The notes under the pieces: model-generated
The model's input: only the letters and a program-made list of their open reading frames with translations
Database searches by the model: none
What the model was told of the DNA's origin: nothing
In this document: one piece after another, positions 50,662-61,247 of the stretch
How positions within the stretch are numbered: position 1 is the stretch's first letter
Layout of the letters: each line of letters opens with the position of its first letter
Program-made: the position numbers and the translations under genes
Assembly: GCA_018365265.1 (NCBI GenBank)
Contig: JAGZKI010000002.1
Location: forward strand, 11,287-75,286
Reading direction: 5' to 3'
DNA: 64,000 nucleotides
Source of the DNA: Streptococcus parasanguinis
Lineage (GTDB): Bacteria; Bacillota; Bacilli; Lactobacillales; Streptococcaceae

Positions 50662-51042
50662 TTATTTGTTTGCAAGCAAGTCGCGGATTTCAGCAAGCAA
50701 CTCTTCTTGAGTAGGAGCAGGAGCTTCTTCTTCGACAGCTTCTTCTTTTTTACCAAGGTTTTGAGCTTTTTCAGCAGCTTTCACTACGAAGAAAAGAACA
50801 GTACCAACAACAAGGAAGTTGATCACAGCGCTCAAGAAGCTACCGTATGCAACACCGTTCCATGACAAATTAGCAATCTTATCAACACCGGCAGCTTTCA
50901 TAGCTGGTTTCAAAATAAGTGGAGTGATGATATCGTTAACAAGTGATGTTACGATAGCTCCAAATGCAGCTCCGATAACGACTGCTACAGCAAGGTCAAC
51001 AATATTCCCACGAAGGAGAAAAGCTTTCAAATCTTTTAACAT
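50662..51042 (-). CDS. mscL: large-conductance mechanosensitive channel
   Basis: Opens under membrane stretch to release solutes on osmotic downshock. 126 residues: N-terminal helix MLKDLKAFLLRGN, the first membrane helix VVDLAV-type segment (DLAVAVVIGAAFGAIVTSLVNDIITPL), a second helix (FLSAVINFLVVGTVLFFVV) and a C-terminal helix bundle rich in Glu and Lys. Monocistronic. Confidence 0.97.
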   Translation of the reverse strand: MLKDLKAFLLRGNIVDLAVAVVIGAAFGAIVTSLVNDIITPLILKPAMKAAGVDKIANLSWNGVAYGSFLSAVINFLVVGTVLFFVVKAAEKAQNLGKKEEAVEEEAPAPTQEELLAEIRDLLANK

Positions 51043-51257
51043 ATCCTAAATATGTCCTTTCATAATAATTTTTTACTTTGATAGTATAACGGAAAAATAT
51101 TCGACTGACAAGGAATATGCCTCATTTTTTTAAAATTAGTGATAAAGGTTGAAAATCTTTTCTTTTATGTGTGAAATCGGTAGGAAAAAATTTACTTTTA
51201 CTAACTTTTAGTATAAAATATAAAGTGATAATCTATGGTAAAATGGAGGCACTGTTT

Positions 51258-53036
51258 ATGGTTGATAAAGAGCTGATTGCAGAAATTAAAAACAGTGTAA
51301 ACATTGTTGAAGTTATTGGAGAAGTTGTTTCTTTGACCAAGGCTGGCCGTAATTTTTTAGGGCTCTGTCCTTTTCATGGTGAAAAGACTCCTTCTTTTAA
51401 TGTCGTTGAAGACAAGCAGTTTTACCATTGTTTCGGATGTGGTCGCTCGGGAGATGTCTTTAAGTTTATTGAGGAATACCGTGGAGTCGCTTTTATGGAT
51501 GCGGTCCAGATCGTAGCAGAAAAAGCGGGTATTGCGCTTCAGTACCAAGCAAGGCCGGCTCAACCAACGTCTATCAATCCCAACCAAGAACTTTATGAGA
51601 TTCATCAGGAAGCTAGTAAGTTTTATCAGGCGATTTTGATGACGACTAAGATGGGGGAAGAAGCGCGACACTATCTGTATGAACGTGGTCTGACGGATGA
51701 GGTGATCCGACATTTTCAATTGGGCTTAGCACCTGCAGAAGGAAATTATCTCTATCGAAATCTCTCTGAGAAATTCTCGGAGAAAGTGATTACCGATTCG
51801 GGTTTGTTTACAGTCTCAGATGCAGGAACGGTTTTTGATGCCTTTCAGGATCGGATCATGTTTCCTCTGACGGATGATAGTGGACGGGTCATTGCCTTTT
51901 CTGGTAGGCTGTGGAAAATGACGGAGGATGGTAGTCATCAAGCCAAGTACAAGAATAGTCGTAGTACCCGTCTATTTAATAAAAGTTATGAACTCTATCA
52001 TTTGGATCAAGCCAAGACGAGCGCCAAAAAGCAACATGAAATGTATATCATGGAAGGCTTTATGGATGTCATTGCGGCATATCAAGCTGGGATTGAAAAT
52101 GCGGTCGCCTCTATGGGGACAGCTTTGACACCAGAGCATGTCCAGCACCTGTCTCATTTTACCAAAAAGGTCATCTTGACCTATGATGGGGATAAGGCAG
52201 GACTTGAAGCAACAGCTAAGGCCTTGGATGTCTTGCAGGATCTGGAGTTGGAGATCGTCCGTATCCCTGATCAGATGGACCCTGATGAATACCTCCAAAA
52301 GACGTCCCCAGAAGATCTAGCTACCCTCTTGAAGAATTCTCGAATCAGTAAGGTTGAATTCTTGATGCACTACTGGAAACCCCAGTATATTGAGAACTTG
52401 CAGGCGCAAATTGAGTTTGTCGAAAAGCTGGCACCGATGATCGCCCAGACGCGCTCCATTACAGCGCAAAACACCTATATTTATAAGTTGGCCGATTTAT
52501 TGCCGGACTTTGATTACTTGCAGATTGAGCAGATTGTCAATAATAGTCGCTTGCATCAACGGCAGGAGGATCAAAGTGGTGGACGATCAAGAACGTCGAA
52601 TTTTTCAGTCGATCTCCTGCCTAATCGTGGGATGACGCGCTTGATCAAGGCGGAAAATCATTTATTAAGTAGGATGAAAGATTTTCCAATGGTGCTCAAT
52701 GATTACCGTTTGCGACCTGATTTTGTCTTCGACACACCGGAGTTACAGATCTTGTACCAATTACTCTGTCAAAATGGAGAAGTCACATCTCAGGATTTGT
52801 CCGAGCAACCTGAAGGGGTCCAGCACGCCTGGTACCGGATGGTAGAAGAGGATTTGCCAGAAGAGATAGCGGATGGTGAATTAGAAGAAGTGGAAGAGAC
52901 GCGAAATCGTGAGCTTCTTCGCAAAGAAAGTCAACAAATTGGAAATAAAGTGAAGGAAGCTTCCTCGACAGGGGATGCGGAAAAAGCTTTATTGGAACTC
53001 GAGCGTTTGATCGCTCAAAAAAGAAGAATGGAGTAG
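51258..53036 (+). CDS. dnaG: DNA primase
   Basis: Lays down RNA primers at the replication fork. I start at ATG 51258 (MVDKEL), since GGAGG sits eight bases upstream, rather than at upstream in-frame ATGs; this gives 592 residues. N-terminal CHC2 zinc finger ([11 protein letters not shown] ... [10 protein letters not shown]), TOPRIM domain ([21 protein letters not shown]) and a C-terminal helicase-binding region. Directly upstream of rpoD, as in the conserved macromolecular synthesis operon. Confidence 0.97.
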   Translation: MVDKELIAEIKNSVNIVEVIGEVVSLTKAGRNFLGLCPFHGEKTPSFNVVEDKQFYHCFGCGRSGDVFKFIEEYRGVAFMDAVQIVAEKAGIALQYQARPAQPTSINPNQELYEIHQEASKFYQAILMTTKMGEEARHYLYERGLTDEVIRHFQLGLAPAEGNYLYRNLSEKFSEKVITDSGLFTVSDAGTVFDAFQDRIMFPLTDDSGRVIAFSGRLWKMTEDGSHQAKYKNSRSTRLFNKSYELYHLDQAKTSAKKQHEMYIMEGFMDVIAAYQAGIENAVASMGTALTPEHVQHLSHFTKKVILTYDGDKAGLEATAKALDVLQDLELEIVRIPDQMDPDEYLQKTSPEDLATLLKNSRISKVEFLMHYWKPQYIENLQAQIEFVEKLAPMIAQTRSITAQNTYIYKLADLLPDFDYLQIEQIVNNSRLHQRQEDQSGGRSRTSNFSVDLLPNRGMTRLIKAENHLLSRMKDFPMVLNDYRLRPDFVFDTPELQILYQLLCQNGEVTSQDLSEQPEGVQHAWYRMVEEDLPEEIADGELEEVEETRNRELLRKESQQIGNKVKEASSTGDAEKALLELERLIAQKRRME

Positions 53037-53038
53037 GA

Positions 53039-54148
53039 ATGGCTAAAGAACAAAAAGATATTACAACATTGGACGTTCAAATTGCAGAGTTTATTCGCAG
53101 CCACAAGAAAAGTGGAACTGCAACAGATGATGAAATTAATGACAAGTTGGTTATTCCATTCACACTAGATGCAGATGGGATTGAAGATCTTTTGCAACGT
53201 ATTCAAGATGCAGGAATTTCGATCACGGATAAAGATGGTAACCCAAGTGCGCGTGTGTTGAACAATGAAGAAGAGCCAGAATTGTCAGATGAGGAATTGC
53301 TTGGAAGCAACTCTGCCAAGGTCAACGACCCAGTACGGATGTACTTGAAAGAAATTGGGGTTGTTCCTCTTTTGACCAATGAAGAAGAACAAGAATTGGC
53401 TATCTTAGTGGAACAAGGTGACTTGGAAGCCAAGCAACGTCTTGCAGAAGCCAACCTTCGTTTGGTTGTATCCATTGCGAAACGTTACGTTGGTCGTGGA
53501 ATGCAATTTTTGGATTTGATCCAAGAAGGAAATATGGGCTTGATGAAGGCCGTTGATAAGTTTGACTATACCAAAGGGTTCAAGTTCTCTACCTATGCTA
53601 CTTGGTGGATTCGTCAGGCTATCACTCGTGCCATTGCAGACCAAGCACGGACCATTCGGATCCCTGTTCACATGGTGGAAACCATTAACAAGTTGGTTCG
53701 TGAACAACGCAATCTCTTGCAAGAATTGGGACAAGATCCAACACCAGAACAAATCGCTGAACGTATGGATATGACACCAGACAAGGTCCGTGAAATCTTG
53801 AAGATTGCCCAAGAGCCTGTTTCTTTGGAAACGCCAATCGGGGAAGAAGACGATAGTCACTTGGGCGATTTCATCGAAGATGAAGTAATTGAAAATCCAG
53901 TAGACTACACCACTCGTGTGGTACTACGCGAACAATTGGATGAAGTCCTCGATACCCTGACTGACCGGGAGGAAAATGTTTTGCGCCTTCGTTTTGGTCT
54001 CGATGATGGAAAAATGCGGACCTTGGAAGATGTGGGCAAAGTCTTCAACGTGACTCGTGAACGGATCCGTCAGATCGAAGCCAAAGCCCTTCGCAAACTC
54101 CGCCACCCAAGTAGAAGCAAACCACTGCGTGACTTTATAGAGGATTAA
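53039..54148 (+). CDS. rpoD: primary sigma factor RpoD (SigA)
   Basis: Housekeeping sigma factor. 369 residues with region 1.2 ([21 protein letters not shown]), region 2 ([33 protein letters not shown]), region 3, and region 4 ([39 protein letters not shown]). The ATG is two bases after the dnaG stop, so the genes are coupled. Followed by an unusual triple hairpin repeat. Confidence 0.99.
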   Translation: MAKEQKDITTLDVQIAEFIRSHKKSGTATDDEINDKLVIPFTLDADGIEDLLQRIQDAGISITDKDGNPSARVLNNEEEPELSDEELLGSNSAKVNDPVRMYLKEIGVVPLLTNEEEQELAILVEQGDLEAKQRLAEANLRLVVSIAKRYVGRGMQFLDLIQEGNMGLMKAVDKFDYTKGFKFSTYATWWIRQAITRAIADQARTIRIPVHMVETINKLVREQRNLLQELGQDPTPEQIAERMDMTPDKVREILKIAQEPVSLETPIGEEDDSHLGDFIEDEVIENPVDYTTRVVLREQLDEVLDTLTDREENVLRLRFGLDDGKMRTLEDVGKVFNVTRERIRQIEAKALRKLRHPSRSKPLRDFIED

Positions 54149-54150
54149 AT

Positions 54151-54290
54151 AGGTCCGGGGGACCTTTTTAACCCGAGCCCAGAAATTCGGAAGCGAGGAA
54201 GGTCCGGGGGACCTTTTTTAACGGTCGCCTAGAAATGAAGAAGCGACCCAGGTCCAGTGGACATTTTTAACCCGAGCCAAGAAATTCTAT
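54151..54290 (+). repeat. triple tandem hairpin repeat after rpoD
   Basis: Three head-to-tail units of about 49-50 bases starting at 54151, 54200 and 54250. Units 1 and 2 open with AGGTCCGGGGGACCTTTTT, a GGTCC/GGACC hairpin plus T run like a short terminator; unit 3 has GGTCCAGTGGACATTTTT. Each is followed by an AACCCGAGCC-like or AACGGTCGCC segment and AGAAATT. In unit 2 GGTCGC pairs with GCGACC as a second hairpin. The array starts two bases after the rpoD stop and may be a serial terminator or an RNA stability element. Confidence 0.8.
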
Positions 54291-54320
54291 CGAGAGTAAA
54301 ATAGCAAAAAAGGAAGTCAT

Positions 54321-54650
54321 ATGGCATATACAACTGAACAAATTGAAGAAATTAAAAATAAAATCTTAAATGCTTTGGAAGAGGTAATCGATCCTGAGCT
54401 TGGGATTGATATTGTCAATTTAGGTCTTGTCTACGAGATCCATTTTGACGGTGAAACTGGAGCAACCATCATTGATATGACCCTAACGACCATGGGATGT
54501 CCATTGGCAGATCTTCTGACAGATCAAATTCATGATGTTTTAGCAGAAGTAGAAGAAGTGACATCAGTGGATGTGAAGTTGGTCTGGTACCCTGCTTGGA
54601 CGGTTGAAAAGATGAGCCGTTATGCACGGATCGCACTTGGAATTAGTTAA
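54321..54650 (+). CDS. MIP18/DUF59 family iron-sulfur cluster assembly protein
   Basis: 109 residues with DPELGIDIVNLGLVY and TTMGCPLADLL, the signature of MIP18-type proteins (PaaD/SufT relatives) that help insert Fe-S clusters. The cysteine of TMGCP is intact. Start ATG behind AAAAGGAAG. It has a strong terminator of its own and is not in a suf operon here. Confidence 0.92.
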   Translation: MAYTTEQIEEIKNKILNALEEVIDPELGIDIVNLGLVYEIHFDGETGATIIDMTLTTMGCPLADLLTDQIHDVLAEVEEVTSVDVKLVWYPAWTVEKMSRYARIALGIS

Positions 54651-54665
54651 ACACTCTATGTATCA

Positions 54666-54722
54666 AAACAAATCAGAGGTTGGGGCTCCCCTAACCTCTG
54701 ATTTGTTTGTACCCTTTTTTTT
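54666..54722 (+). terminator. long terminator hairpin after the MIP18 gene
   Basis: A perfect 16-bp stem (AAACAAATCAGAGGTT with AACCTCTGATTTGTTT), with GGGG/CCCC extending it inward, then GTACCC and T8. Confidence 0.85.
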
Positions 54723-54763
54723 GAACAATCATTTACAAATTCTTAGCAAATTTTCAGATAAAG

Positions 54764-54792
54764 TTGCAATCATCAAGGGGACAGGGTATAAT
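54764..54792 (+). promoter_or_regulatory. promoter of the ABC transporter pair
   Basis: TTGCAA (54764-54769), 17-base spacer, TATAAT (54787-54792), 29 bases upstream of the ATP-binding subunit gene. Confidence 0.8.
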
Positions 54793-54821
54793 AGCATAAA
54801 TAGAAAATAAAGGAGATTTAC

Positions 54822-55529
54822 ATGAATCAGTATCCTTTGGTCTACTTGGACCATGTGACAAAGAATTATGGGCATGAAGTTGCTCTCATGGATGTTAGTT
54901 TGAACATCCAACCTGGCCGTATTATTGGCCTTTTGGGTCCCAATGGTAGTGGGAAAACAACCATCATTAAATTGATTAATGGTTTGTTGCAACCAAGCCT
55001 TGGAAATATCTATATTCATGGGCAATTACCATCCCCAGCTTCTAAAAAAGTGGTTTCCTATTTGCCAGATACAACTTATCTGAATGAAAATATGAAAATT
55101 ATTGATGCTATTAACTATTTCCAAGATTTTTATGCAGATTTTAATGTCCAACGAGCTTACCAATTGCTCAACGATTTGCATTTGCATCCAAATCAAAAAT
55201 TGAACAGCCTTTCAAAAGGGAACAAGGAAAAAGTGCAATTGATTTTGGTGATGAGCCGTGAAGCTGACTTGTATGTTCTTGATGAACCAATCGGTGGGGT
55301 TGACCCAGCGGCGCGTGATTATATTTTGCGGACCATTATTCAAAACAGACGTCCAAACTCTTCTGTCTTGATTTCTACTCACTTGATTGCTGATATTGAG
55401 CAAGTTTTGGATGAGGCCATTTTCATCAACCAAGGAAGAATCCTCTTGCATGAAAATACGACTGTTATGCGCAATCAACACGGAAAATCAATCGATGAGA
55501 TCTTCCGTGATCAATTCCGTGTTTATTAG
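54822..55529 (+). CDS. ABC transporter ATP-binding protein
   Basis: 235 residues with Walker A GPNGSGKTT, a divergent signature SLSKGNKEKVQL, and Walker B LYVLDEPIGGVDPAARDYIL. The SKGNKEK form of the signature is found in the YtrB-like exporter ATPases of GntR-controlled operons. Start follows AAAGGAG. It lies ten bases upstream of its permease; no GntR regulator is adjacent, and the substrate is unknown. Confidence 0.92.
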   Translation: MNQYPLVYLDHVTKNYGHEVALMDVSLNIQPGRIIGLLGPNGSGKTTIIKLINGLLQPSLGNIYIHGQLPSPASKKVVSYLPDTTYLNENMKIIDAINYFQDFYADFNVQRAYQLLNDLHLHPNQKLNSLSKGNKEKVQLILVMSREADLYVLDEPIGGVDPAARDYILRTIIQNRRPNSSVLISTHLIADIEQVLDEAIFINQGRILLHENTTVMRNQHGKSIDEIFRDQFRVY

Positions 55530-55538
55530 GAGGAACCC

Positions 55539-56333
55539 ATGTTTGGTAAATTATTAAAATATGAATTTAAATCGACAGCTAAGTGGTATTTATTGATCAC
55601 CCTGATTGCACTAGGTTTGTCAGTGATTACAGGTGTTATTGGTGGAAGTGCTACAAACGGTTTTGTGGATATGGAAACCAATAGTATGCAAATCATAACA
55701 GGGACTCTTGGGATTCTCATTTTTGGAGGAGTCATTGGTCTTTATCTTAGCAACTACTATATTATTATCCGTCGTTTCTATTCCAACTTATACGGACGTG
55801 AAGGTTACTTGACCTGGACTCTTCCAGCTAGCCCCCATGCGATCATTTTGTCAAAATTTGTGGGAGCTTTAGTAGCGAGTCTTTACTGCCTATTCCTTCT
55901 ATTTTTTAGTGGTTTTATCACAATTATTGTGATGGGTGCTGTCATTGGACAAGACCTCTCTCCTGTATTTAGTATTATCGCTGAGGCTTTTAGTCATTCT
56001 ATTGCTTATTGGATTATCGTTTGGTGGATTTTTACCACAGCTTCAGGAATCTTACTATTTTATGTATCGATCGCACTTGGCCAACTCTTCCAAAATCGTC
56101 GTGGATTTAAGGCTATTCTGTTTTTCTTTCTCTTGTGCATTGTTTTAAGTATCATTGGTACAGCATTTAATCCATTAAAAGATTCATATGCTGTCGGGTC
56201 TGCATTGGTTTATGGAAATATTGATGATTTTGGACCTAACTTTATCCCAGGTCTTATCTATGAAGTCATCAAGATTGTTTCTATGTACTTCACGATTCAC
56301 TATATCAGCAAGTACAAGTTGAATCTTCAATAA
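55539..56333 (+). CDS. ABC transporter permease (ABC-2 type)
   Basis: 264 residues with six hydrophobic segments. The N terminus (MFGKLLKYEFKSTAKWYL) and the LYGREGYLTWTLPASPHAIILSKF loop fit YtrC/ABC-2 type permeases. Partner of the preceding ATPase, followed by a terminator. Substrate unknown. Confidence 0.88.
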   Translation: MFGKLLKYEFKSTAKWYLLITLIALGLSVITGVIGGSATNGFVDMETNSMQIITGTLGILIFGGVIGLYLSNYYIIIRRFYSNLYGREGYLTWTLPASPHAIILSKFVGALVASLYCLFLLFFSGFITIIVMGAVIGQDLSPVFSIIAEAFSHSIAYWIIVWWIFTTASGILLFYVSIALGQLFQNRRGFKAILFFFLLCIVLSIIGTAFNPLKDSYAVGSALVYGNIDDFGPNFIPGLIYEVIKIVSMYFTIHYISKYKLNLQ

Positions 56334-56340
56334 TAACAGT

Positions 56341-56389
56341 AAATTGAGCAAGGAGCTTCCCGGTGGAAGCCTTCTTGTTCAATTTTTTT
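56341..56389 (+). terminator. Rho-independent terminator of the ABC transporter pair
   Basis: TTGAGCAAGGAGCTTCC pairs imperfectly with GGAAGCCTTCTTGTTCAA around CGGT, followed by T7. Confidence 0.85.
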
Positions 56390-56392
56390 CTT

Positions 56393-56421
56393 TTGCATTT
56401 TTGGCTACATTTTGATATACT
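56393..56421 (+). promoter_or_regulatory. promoter of ssrA
   Basis: TTGCAT (56393-56398), 17-base spacer, TATACT (56416-56421) with a TGA extension. Start expected near 56428, nine bases before the mature tmRNA 5' end. Confidence 0.75.
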
Positions 56422-56436
56422 AATTGTATTCGTTTT

Positions 56437-56782
56437 GGGGTCGTTACGGATTCGACAGGCATTATGAGGCATATTTTGCAACTCATCTAGCGGATGTAAA
56501 ACGCCAGTTAAATATAACTGCAAAAAATAATAATTCTTACGCTTTAGCTGCCTAAACACCAGCAGGCGTGACCCGATTCGAATCGCTCGTGTTTGATGAC
56601 AGGTCTTAATTATAGCGAGATACGATCTAGCTTGGTCTAGGAGTTAGATAAGAGATTGATAGACTCGCAGGTACAGGGCTTGAGTTATGTGTCATGTAGC
56701 TGTTAAAAGAAGACATAACCTATGGTTGTAGACAAATATGCTGGCAGGTGTTTGGACGTGGGTTCGACTCCCACCGGCTCCA
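56437..56782 (+). ncRNA. ssrA: transfer-messenger RNA (tmRNA)
   Basis: Rescues stalled ribosomes with SmpB. The 5' end GGGGTCGTTACGGATTCGAC and 3' end GGTTCGACTCCCACCGGCTCCA (split GGTTCGACTCCCACC and GGCTCCA) form the tRNA-like domain with encoded CCA. The tag reading frame runs from the resume codon GCA at 56520 to TAA at 56553-56555 and encodes AKNNNSYALAA, one residue different from the pneumococcal AKNNTSYALAA as I remember it. Confidence 0.98.
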
Positions 56783-56795
56783 TATTTTTATTCAT

Positions 56796-56883
56796 GGAAG
56801 ATTACTCAAGAGGCTTAAGAGGCCGTGTTGGAAACGCGGTAGGCGTGTAATAGCGTGCGTGGGTTCGAATCCCATGTCTTCCG
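56796..56883 (+). tRNA. tRNA-Ser (anticodon GGA)
   Basis: Acceptor stem GGAAGAT with GTCTTCC, anticodon stem CCGTG/CGCGG with loop TTGGAAA giving anticodon GGA (56830-56832), a long class II variable arm (TAGGCGTGTAATAGCGTGC) and T stem/loop GTGGGTTCGAATCCCAT. CCA is not encoded. It lies 13 bases after ssrA and is probably cotranscribed with it. Reads UCC and UCU codons. Confidence 0.96.
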
Positions 56884-56891
56884 TTGTTGAG

Positions 56892-56920
56892 ACATCATTG
56901 TGTAGCAGTGGTGTTTTTTT
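56892..56920 (+). terminator. terminator of the ssrA-tRNA-Ser transcript
   Basis: ACATCATTG pairs with CAGTGGTGT (three G-T pairs) around TGTAG, followed by T6. Confidence 0.7.
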
Positions 56921-56978
56921 GTACAAAAAGGAGTTACCAAAGGAGGCACCAAAATAGACAATGAAGAAAGGAGAAAAA

Positions 56979-59900
56979 GTGATTACACAGCTAGATACCA
57001 AATCAGTCTATACCTTTATGGAAAGTCTTGTGACCATAAAAGACTATGTCCAAGTAGCTAAAAGCATGGGGTATGGCGCATTGGGAATCATGGATGTAGA
57101 TAATTTGTATGGTGCTTATGAATTTATCGAAGCCTGTCAGGCCCACAACCTCAGCCCCTTGGTCGGTTTAGAAATTGGACTAAAAGTAGACAATGAAACA
57201 ATTCCGTTTCGGATGATCGCCCTGTCAACGAAAGGCTACCAGAATCTGATGAAGATGTCGACCGTCAAAATGATGGGGAAAAACAATTGGGAAGATGTGA
57301 AGCACCTCACAGAAGGAGTAGCAGTCATTGTCCCAGCGCCTTTTGCTAGTGAAGACATACCCCTTGGTCTAGATTACTTCATCGGAGTTTTTGCGGATAC
57401 GCCGGATCAAGAGTTTAGCCACCCTGTGCTCCCTCTTCATACGGTGCGTTTTTTTGAGGCGGAAGATATGGAAGCCATGCAGATGCTCGCGGCCATCAAG
57501 GACAATCAAAGCTTGACAGAAACAGGACAAATTGATCCTAGAACAGTCCTAAAAACTCCTCAGGATTTACAGAATGATTTTGCTGAGCGATTTCCTCAAG
57601 CCATCACAAATCTTGAAAAACTTGTCCAAGGGATTCAATACGACATTGATACTCAGTTGAAATTGCCTCGCTTCAATCCTCAGAAACCAGCTGTTGCGGA
57701 ATTGAGGGAATTAGCTCAAGCGGGTCTTCTTCGAAAGAACTTGACTAGTCCGGTCTATCAAGAACGTTTGGAGCATGAATTAGACATTATTCACCAAATG
57801 GGCTTTGATGATTATTTCTTAATTGTCTGGGATCTTCTTCGTTTCGGACGGAGTCAAGGCTATTATATGGGAATGGGACGTGGGTCTGCTGTCGGCTCAC
57901 TGGTAGCTTATGCCCTGGAGATTACAGGGATTGATCCAGTGGAGAAGAACCTCCTGTTTGAGCGCTTTTTAAATGTGGAGCGCTATACCATGCCGGATAT
58001 TGATATTGATATTCCTGATATCTATCGTCCAGAATTTATCCGTTATGTGAGAGACCGTTATGGGAGTTACCATGCGGCTCAGATCGTGACCTTTTCAACC
58101 TTTGGGGCCAAACAAGCCATTCGAGATGTTTTTAAACGTTTTGGGGTACCAGAGTACGAATTAACCTCCATTACCAAGCGGATTGGCTTTAGGGATACAC
58201 TGACGACAGCGTATGAACAGAATCTAGCTTTTCGACAAGTGATTCATAGTCGAACAGAATTTGAACGTGGCTTTGAAATTGCCAAAAGAATTGAGGGCCA
58301 ACCTAGACAGACCTCGATCCATGCGGCGGGTGTTGTGATGAGTGACCAGGATTTGACGGATCACATTCCTCTCAAGTATGGAGAAGACATGTTTGTTACC
58401 CAGTACGATGCTCATGCGGTTGAAGCCAATGGTCTATTGAAGATGGATTTTTTGGGTCTGCGAAACTTAACCTTTGTTCAAAAAATGAAGGAAGCCGTCT
58501 ATGAAAAGTACCAAGAAGAGATCGTGATTGAAGCCATTGATTTAGAAGATCCAGAAACCTTGGCCTTGTTTGCTGCAGGGGATACCAAGGGGATTTTCCA
58601 ATTTGAACAGGCTGGAGCCATTCGCCTCTTGAGACGTGTGAGACCCAATCATTTCGAAGAAGTGGTAGCGACCACCTCTCTCAATCGTCCAGGGGCTAGT
58701 GATTACATTGATAATTTCGTCAAAAGAAAGCACGGCCAAGAAAAAGTTGAGATTTTAGATCCAGCTATTGAAGAAATCTTAAGGCCCACTTATGGGATCA
58801 TGCTCTACCAAGAACAGGTCATGCAGGTTGCCCAGCGTTTTGCAGGCTTTAGTCTAGGGAAAGCCGATATTTTACGTAGGGCTATGGGCAAAAAAAATGC
58901 AGCTGAAATGCATCAGATGGAAGACGATTTTGTCTCAGGTGCTCTTAAACTTGGGCATACGGAAGAAAAAGCCAAAGAGGTCTTTGCGATCATGGAAAAA
59001 TTCGCAGGCTATGGGTTTAACCGTTCCCATGCCTACGCCTATTCTGCCTTGGCCTTTCAGATGGCCTATTTCAAGGTCCATTATCCAGATGTTTTCTTTG
59101 ATGTCATGCTCAATTATTCGAGTAGCGATTATCTGACAGATGCTCTCCAGTTTGATTTTAAAGTCGCGCCATTATCCATCAACACCATCCCTTACAGAGA
59201 TAAGTTCCAGGATCGAAAAATTTACTTGGGAATGAAAAATATCAAGGGACTCCCAAGAGATTTCGCGTATTGGATCATTGATAATCGTCCCTTTGAAAGT
59301 GTCGAAGATTTTATTTTACGCCTCCCCAATCAGTATCATAAATTACCTCTGTTAACACCTTTAGTGGAGCTTGGATTGTTTGATATTTTTGAAAAAAATA
59401 GACGCAAGGTGCTTCACAATTTGCCGAATTTGTTTGTCTTTGCTGATGAGCTAGGCAGTTTGTTTGCGGATTCTAACTATTCCTGGACAGAAGCGGAGGA
59501 CTTTAGCCAAGCTGAAAAATATGAGAAGGAAGAGGCCATTATTGGCATCGGGCTCAGTACCCACCCATTGGTTGCGATTGGACAAACGAGTCCCTACGAG
59601 ATCCAACCAATTTCTCAACTCATATACGGAGAGCAGGCACGCATTCTCATTGAGGTACAAAGCATTCGAACCATTCGAACCAAGTCGGGTGATCTCATGG
59701 CTTTCTTACAAGTCAGTGATACCAAGAAAAAATTGGATGTGACCCTTTTCCCTGAAACCTACAATCGATTTTCCTCCTTGATAAAAGAAGGCGGCTTTTA
59801 TTACTTGACAGGGAAGATACAAGAGCGTGATGGGCGCTTGCAGATGATTCTAGCAGAGGCGCAACTGGCAACCAATGAAAAGTTCTGGATCCAGTTGCTC

Positions 59901-60080
59901 GATCATCGTCAGGATAAAACGATTCTTTCTATCTTGAAAAAATATCCGGGCCCATATCCTGTAATATTACGCTATGAAGACGAGAAAAAAACTCTTCAAT
60001 TGAAGGGCTATACAGTCCAGAAAAACAAAGAATTAGAAGATGAATTAAAGAATCTCGTTATGAAAACGATTTATCGGTAA
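56979..60080 (+). CDS. dnaE: DNA polymerase III subunit alpha (DnaE type)
   Basis: The second replicative polymerase of Firmicutes, extending RNA primers before PolC takes over. GTG 56979 is preferred: AAAGGAG lies five bases upstream and the product is 1033 residues, the size I recall for pneumococcal DnaE; the upstream ATG 56961 is too far from its own AAAGGAGG. N-terminal PHP domain, catalytic aspartates in MPDIDIDIPD, the GRGSAVGSLVAY motif, tandem HhH motifs, and a C-terminal OB fold (ILIEVQSIRTIRTKSGDLMAF). No 3'-5' exonuclease domain, which separates it from PolC. Confidence 0.97.
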   Translation: MITQLDTKSVYTFMESLVTIKDYVQVAKSMGYGALGIMDVDNLYGAYEFIEACQAHNLSPLVGLEIGLKVDNETIPFRMIALSTKGYQNLMKMSTVKMMGKNNWEDVKHLTEGVAVIVPAPFASEDIPLGLDYFIGVFADTPDQEFSHPVLPLHTVRFFEAEDMEAMQMLAAIKDNQSLTETGQIDPRTVLKTPQDLQNDFAERFPQAITNLEKLVQGIQYDIDTQLKLPRFNPQKPAVAELRELAQAGLLRKNLTSPVYQERLEHELDIIHQMGFDDYFLIVWDLLRFGRSQGYYMGMGRGSAVGSLVAYALEITGIDPVEKNLLFERFLNVERYTMPDIDIDIPDIYRPEFIRYVRDRYGSYHAAQIVTFSTFGAKQAIRDVFKRFGVPEYELTSITKRIGFRDTLTTAYEQNLAFRQVIHSRTEFERGFEIAKRIEGQPRQTSIHAAGVVMSDQDLTDHIPLKYGEDMFVTQYDAHAVEANGLLKMDFLGLRNLTFVQKMKEAVYEKYQEEIVIEAIDLEDPETLALFAAGDTKGIFQFEQAGAIRLLRRVRPNHFEEVVATTSLNRPGASDYIDNFVKRKHGQEKVEILDPAIEEILRPTYGIMLYQEQVMQVAQRFAGFSLGKADILRRAMGKKNAAEMHQMEDDFVSGALKLGHTEEKAKEVFAIMEKFAGYGFNRSHAYAYSALAFQMAYFKVHYPDVFFDVMLNYSSSDYLTDALQFDFKVAPLSINTIPYRDKFQDRKIYLGMKNIKGLPRDFAYWIIDNRPFESVEDFILRLPNQYHKLPLLTPLVELGLFDIFEKNRRKVLHNLPNLFVFADELGSLFADSNYSWTEAEDFSQAEKYEKEEAIIGIGLSTHPLVAIGQTSPYEIQPISQLIYGEQARILIEVQSIRTIRTKSGDLMAFLQVSDTKKKLDVTLFPETYNRFSSLIKEGGFYYLTGKIQERDGRLQMILAEAQLATNEKFWIQLLDHRQDKTILSILKKYPGPYPVILRYEDEKKTLQLKGYTVQKNKELEDELKNLVMKTIYR
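60060..60074 (+). promoter_or_regulatory. possible cre half-site upstream of pfkA
   Basis: ATGAAAACGATTTAT matches the left half of the cre consensus (TG, AA, CG) but not the right-hand CA. It overlaps the end of dnaE and is centred about 64 bases upstream of the predicted pfkA start, where CcpA activates glycolytic genes in lactic acid bacteria. Confidence 0.35.
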
Positions 60081-60107
60081 AAACTACGAAAAATACGAGA
60101 ATTTTAG

Positions 60108-61178
<1,071 letters not shown>

Positions 61179-61247
61179 TTTTATTTCATTAATTCGTTAA
61201 CCTTGTCTTAAAAAGACAGATATATTAAAAAAGGAGTCATATATATC

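Noticed and set aside
56437..56883. ssrA/tRNA-Ser as a prophage or island attachment site
   Set aside because: No integrase, direct repeat of the 3' end or foreign genes follow; dnaE comes directly after.
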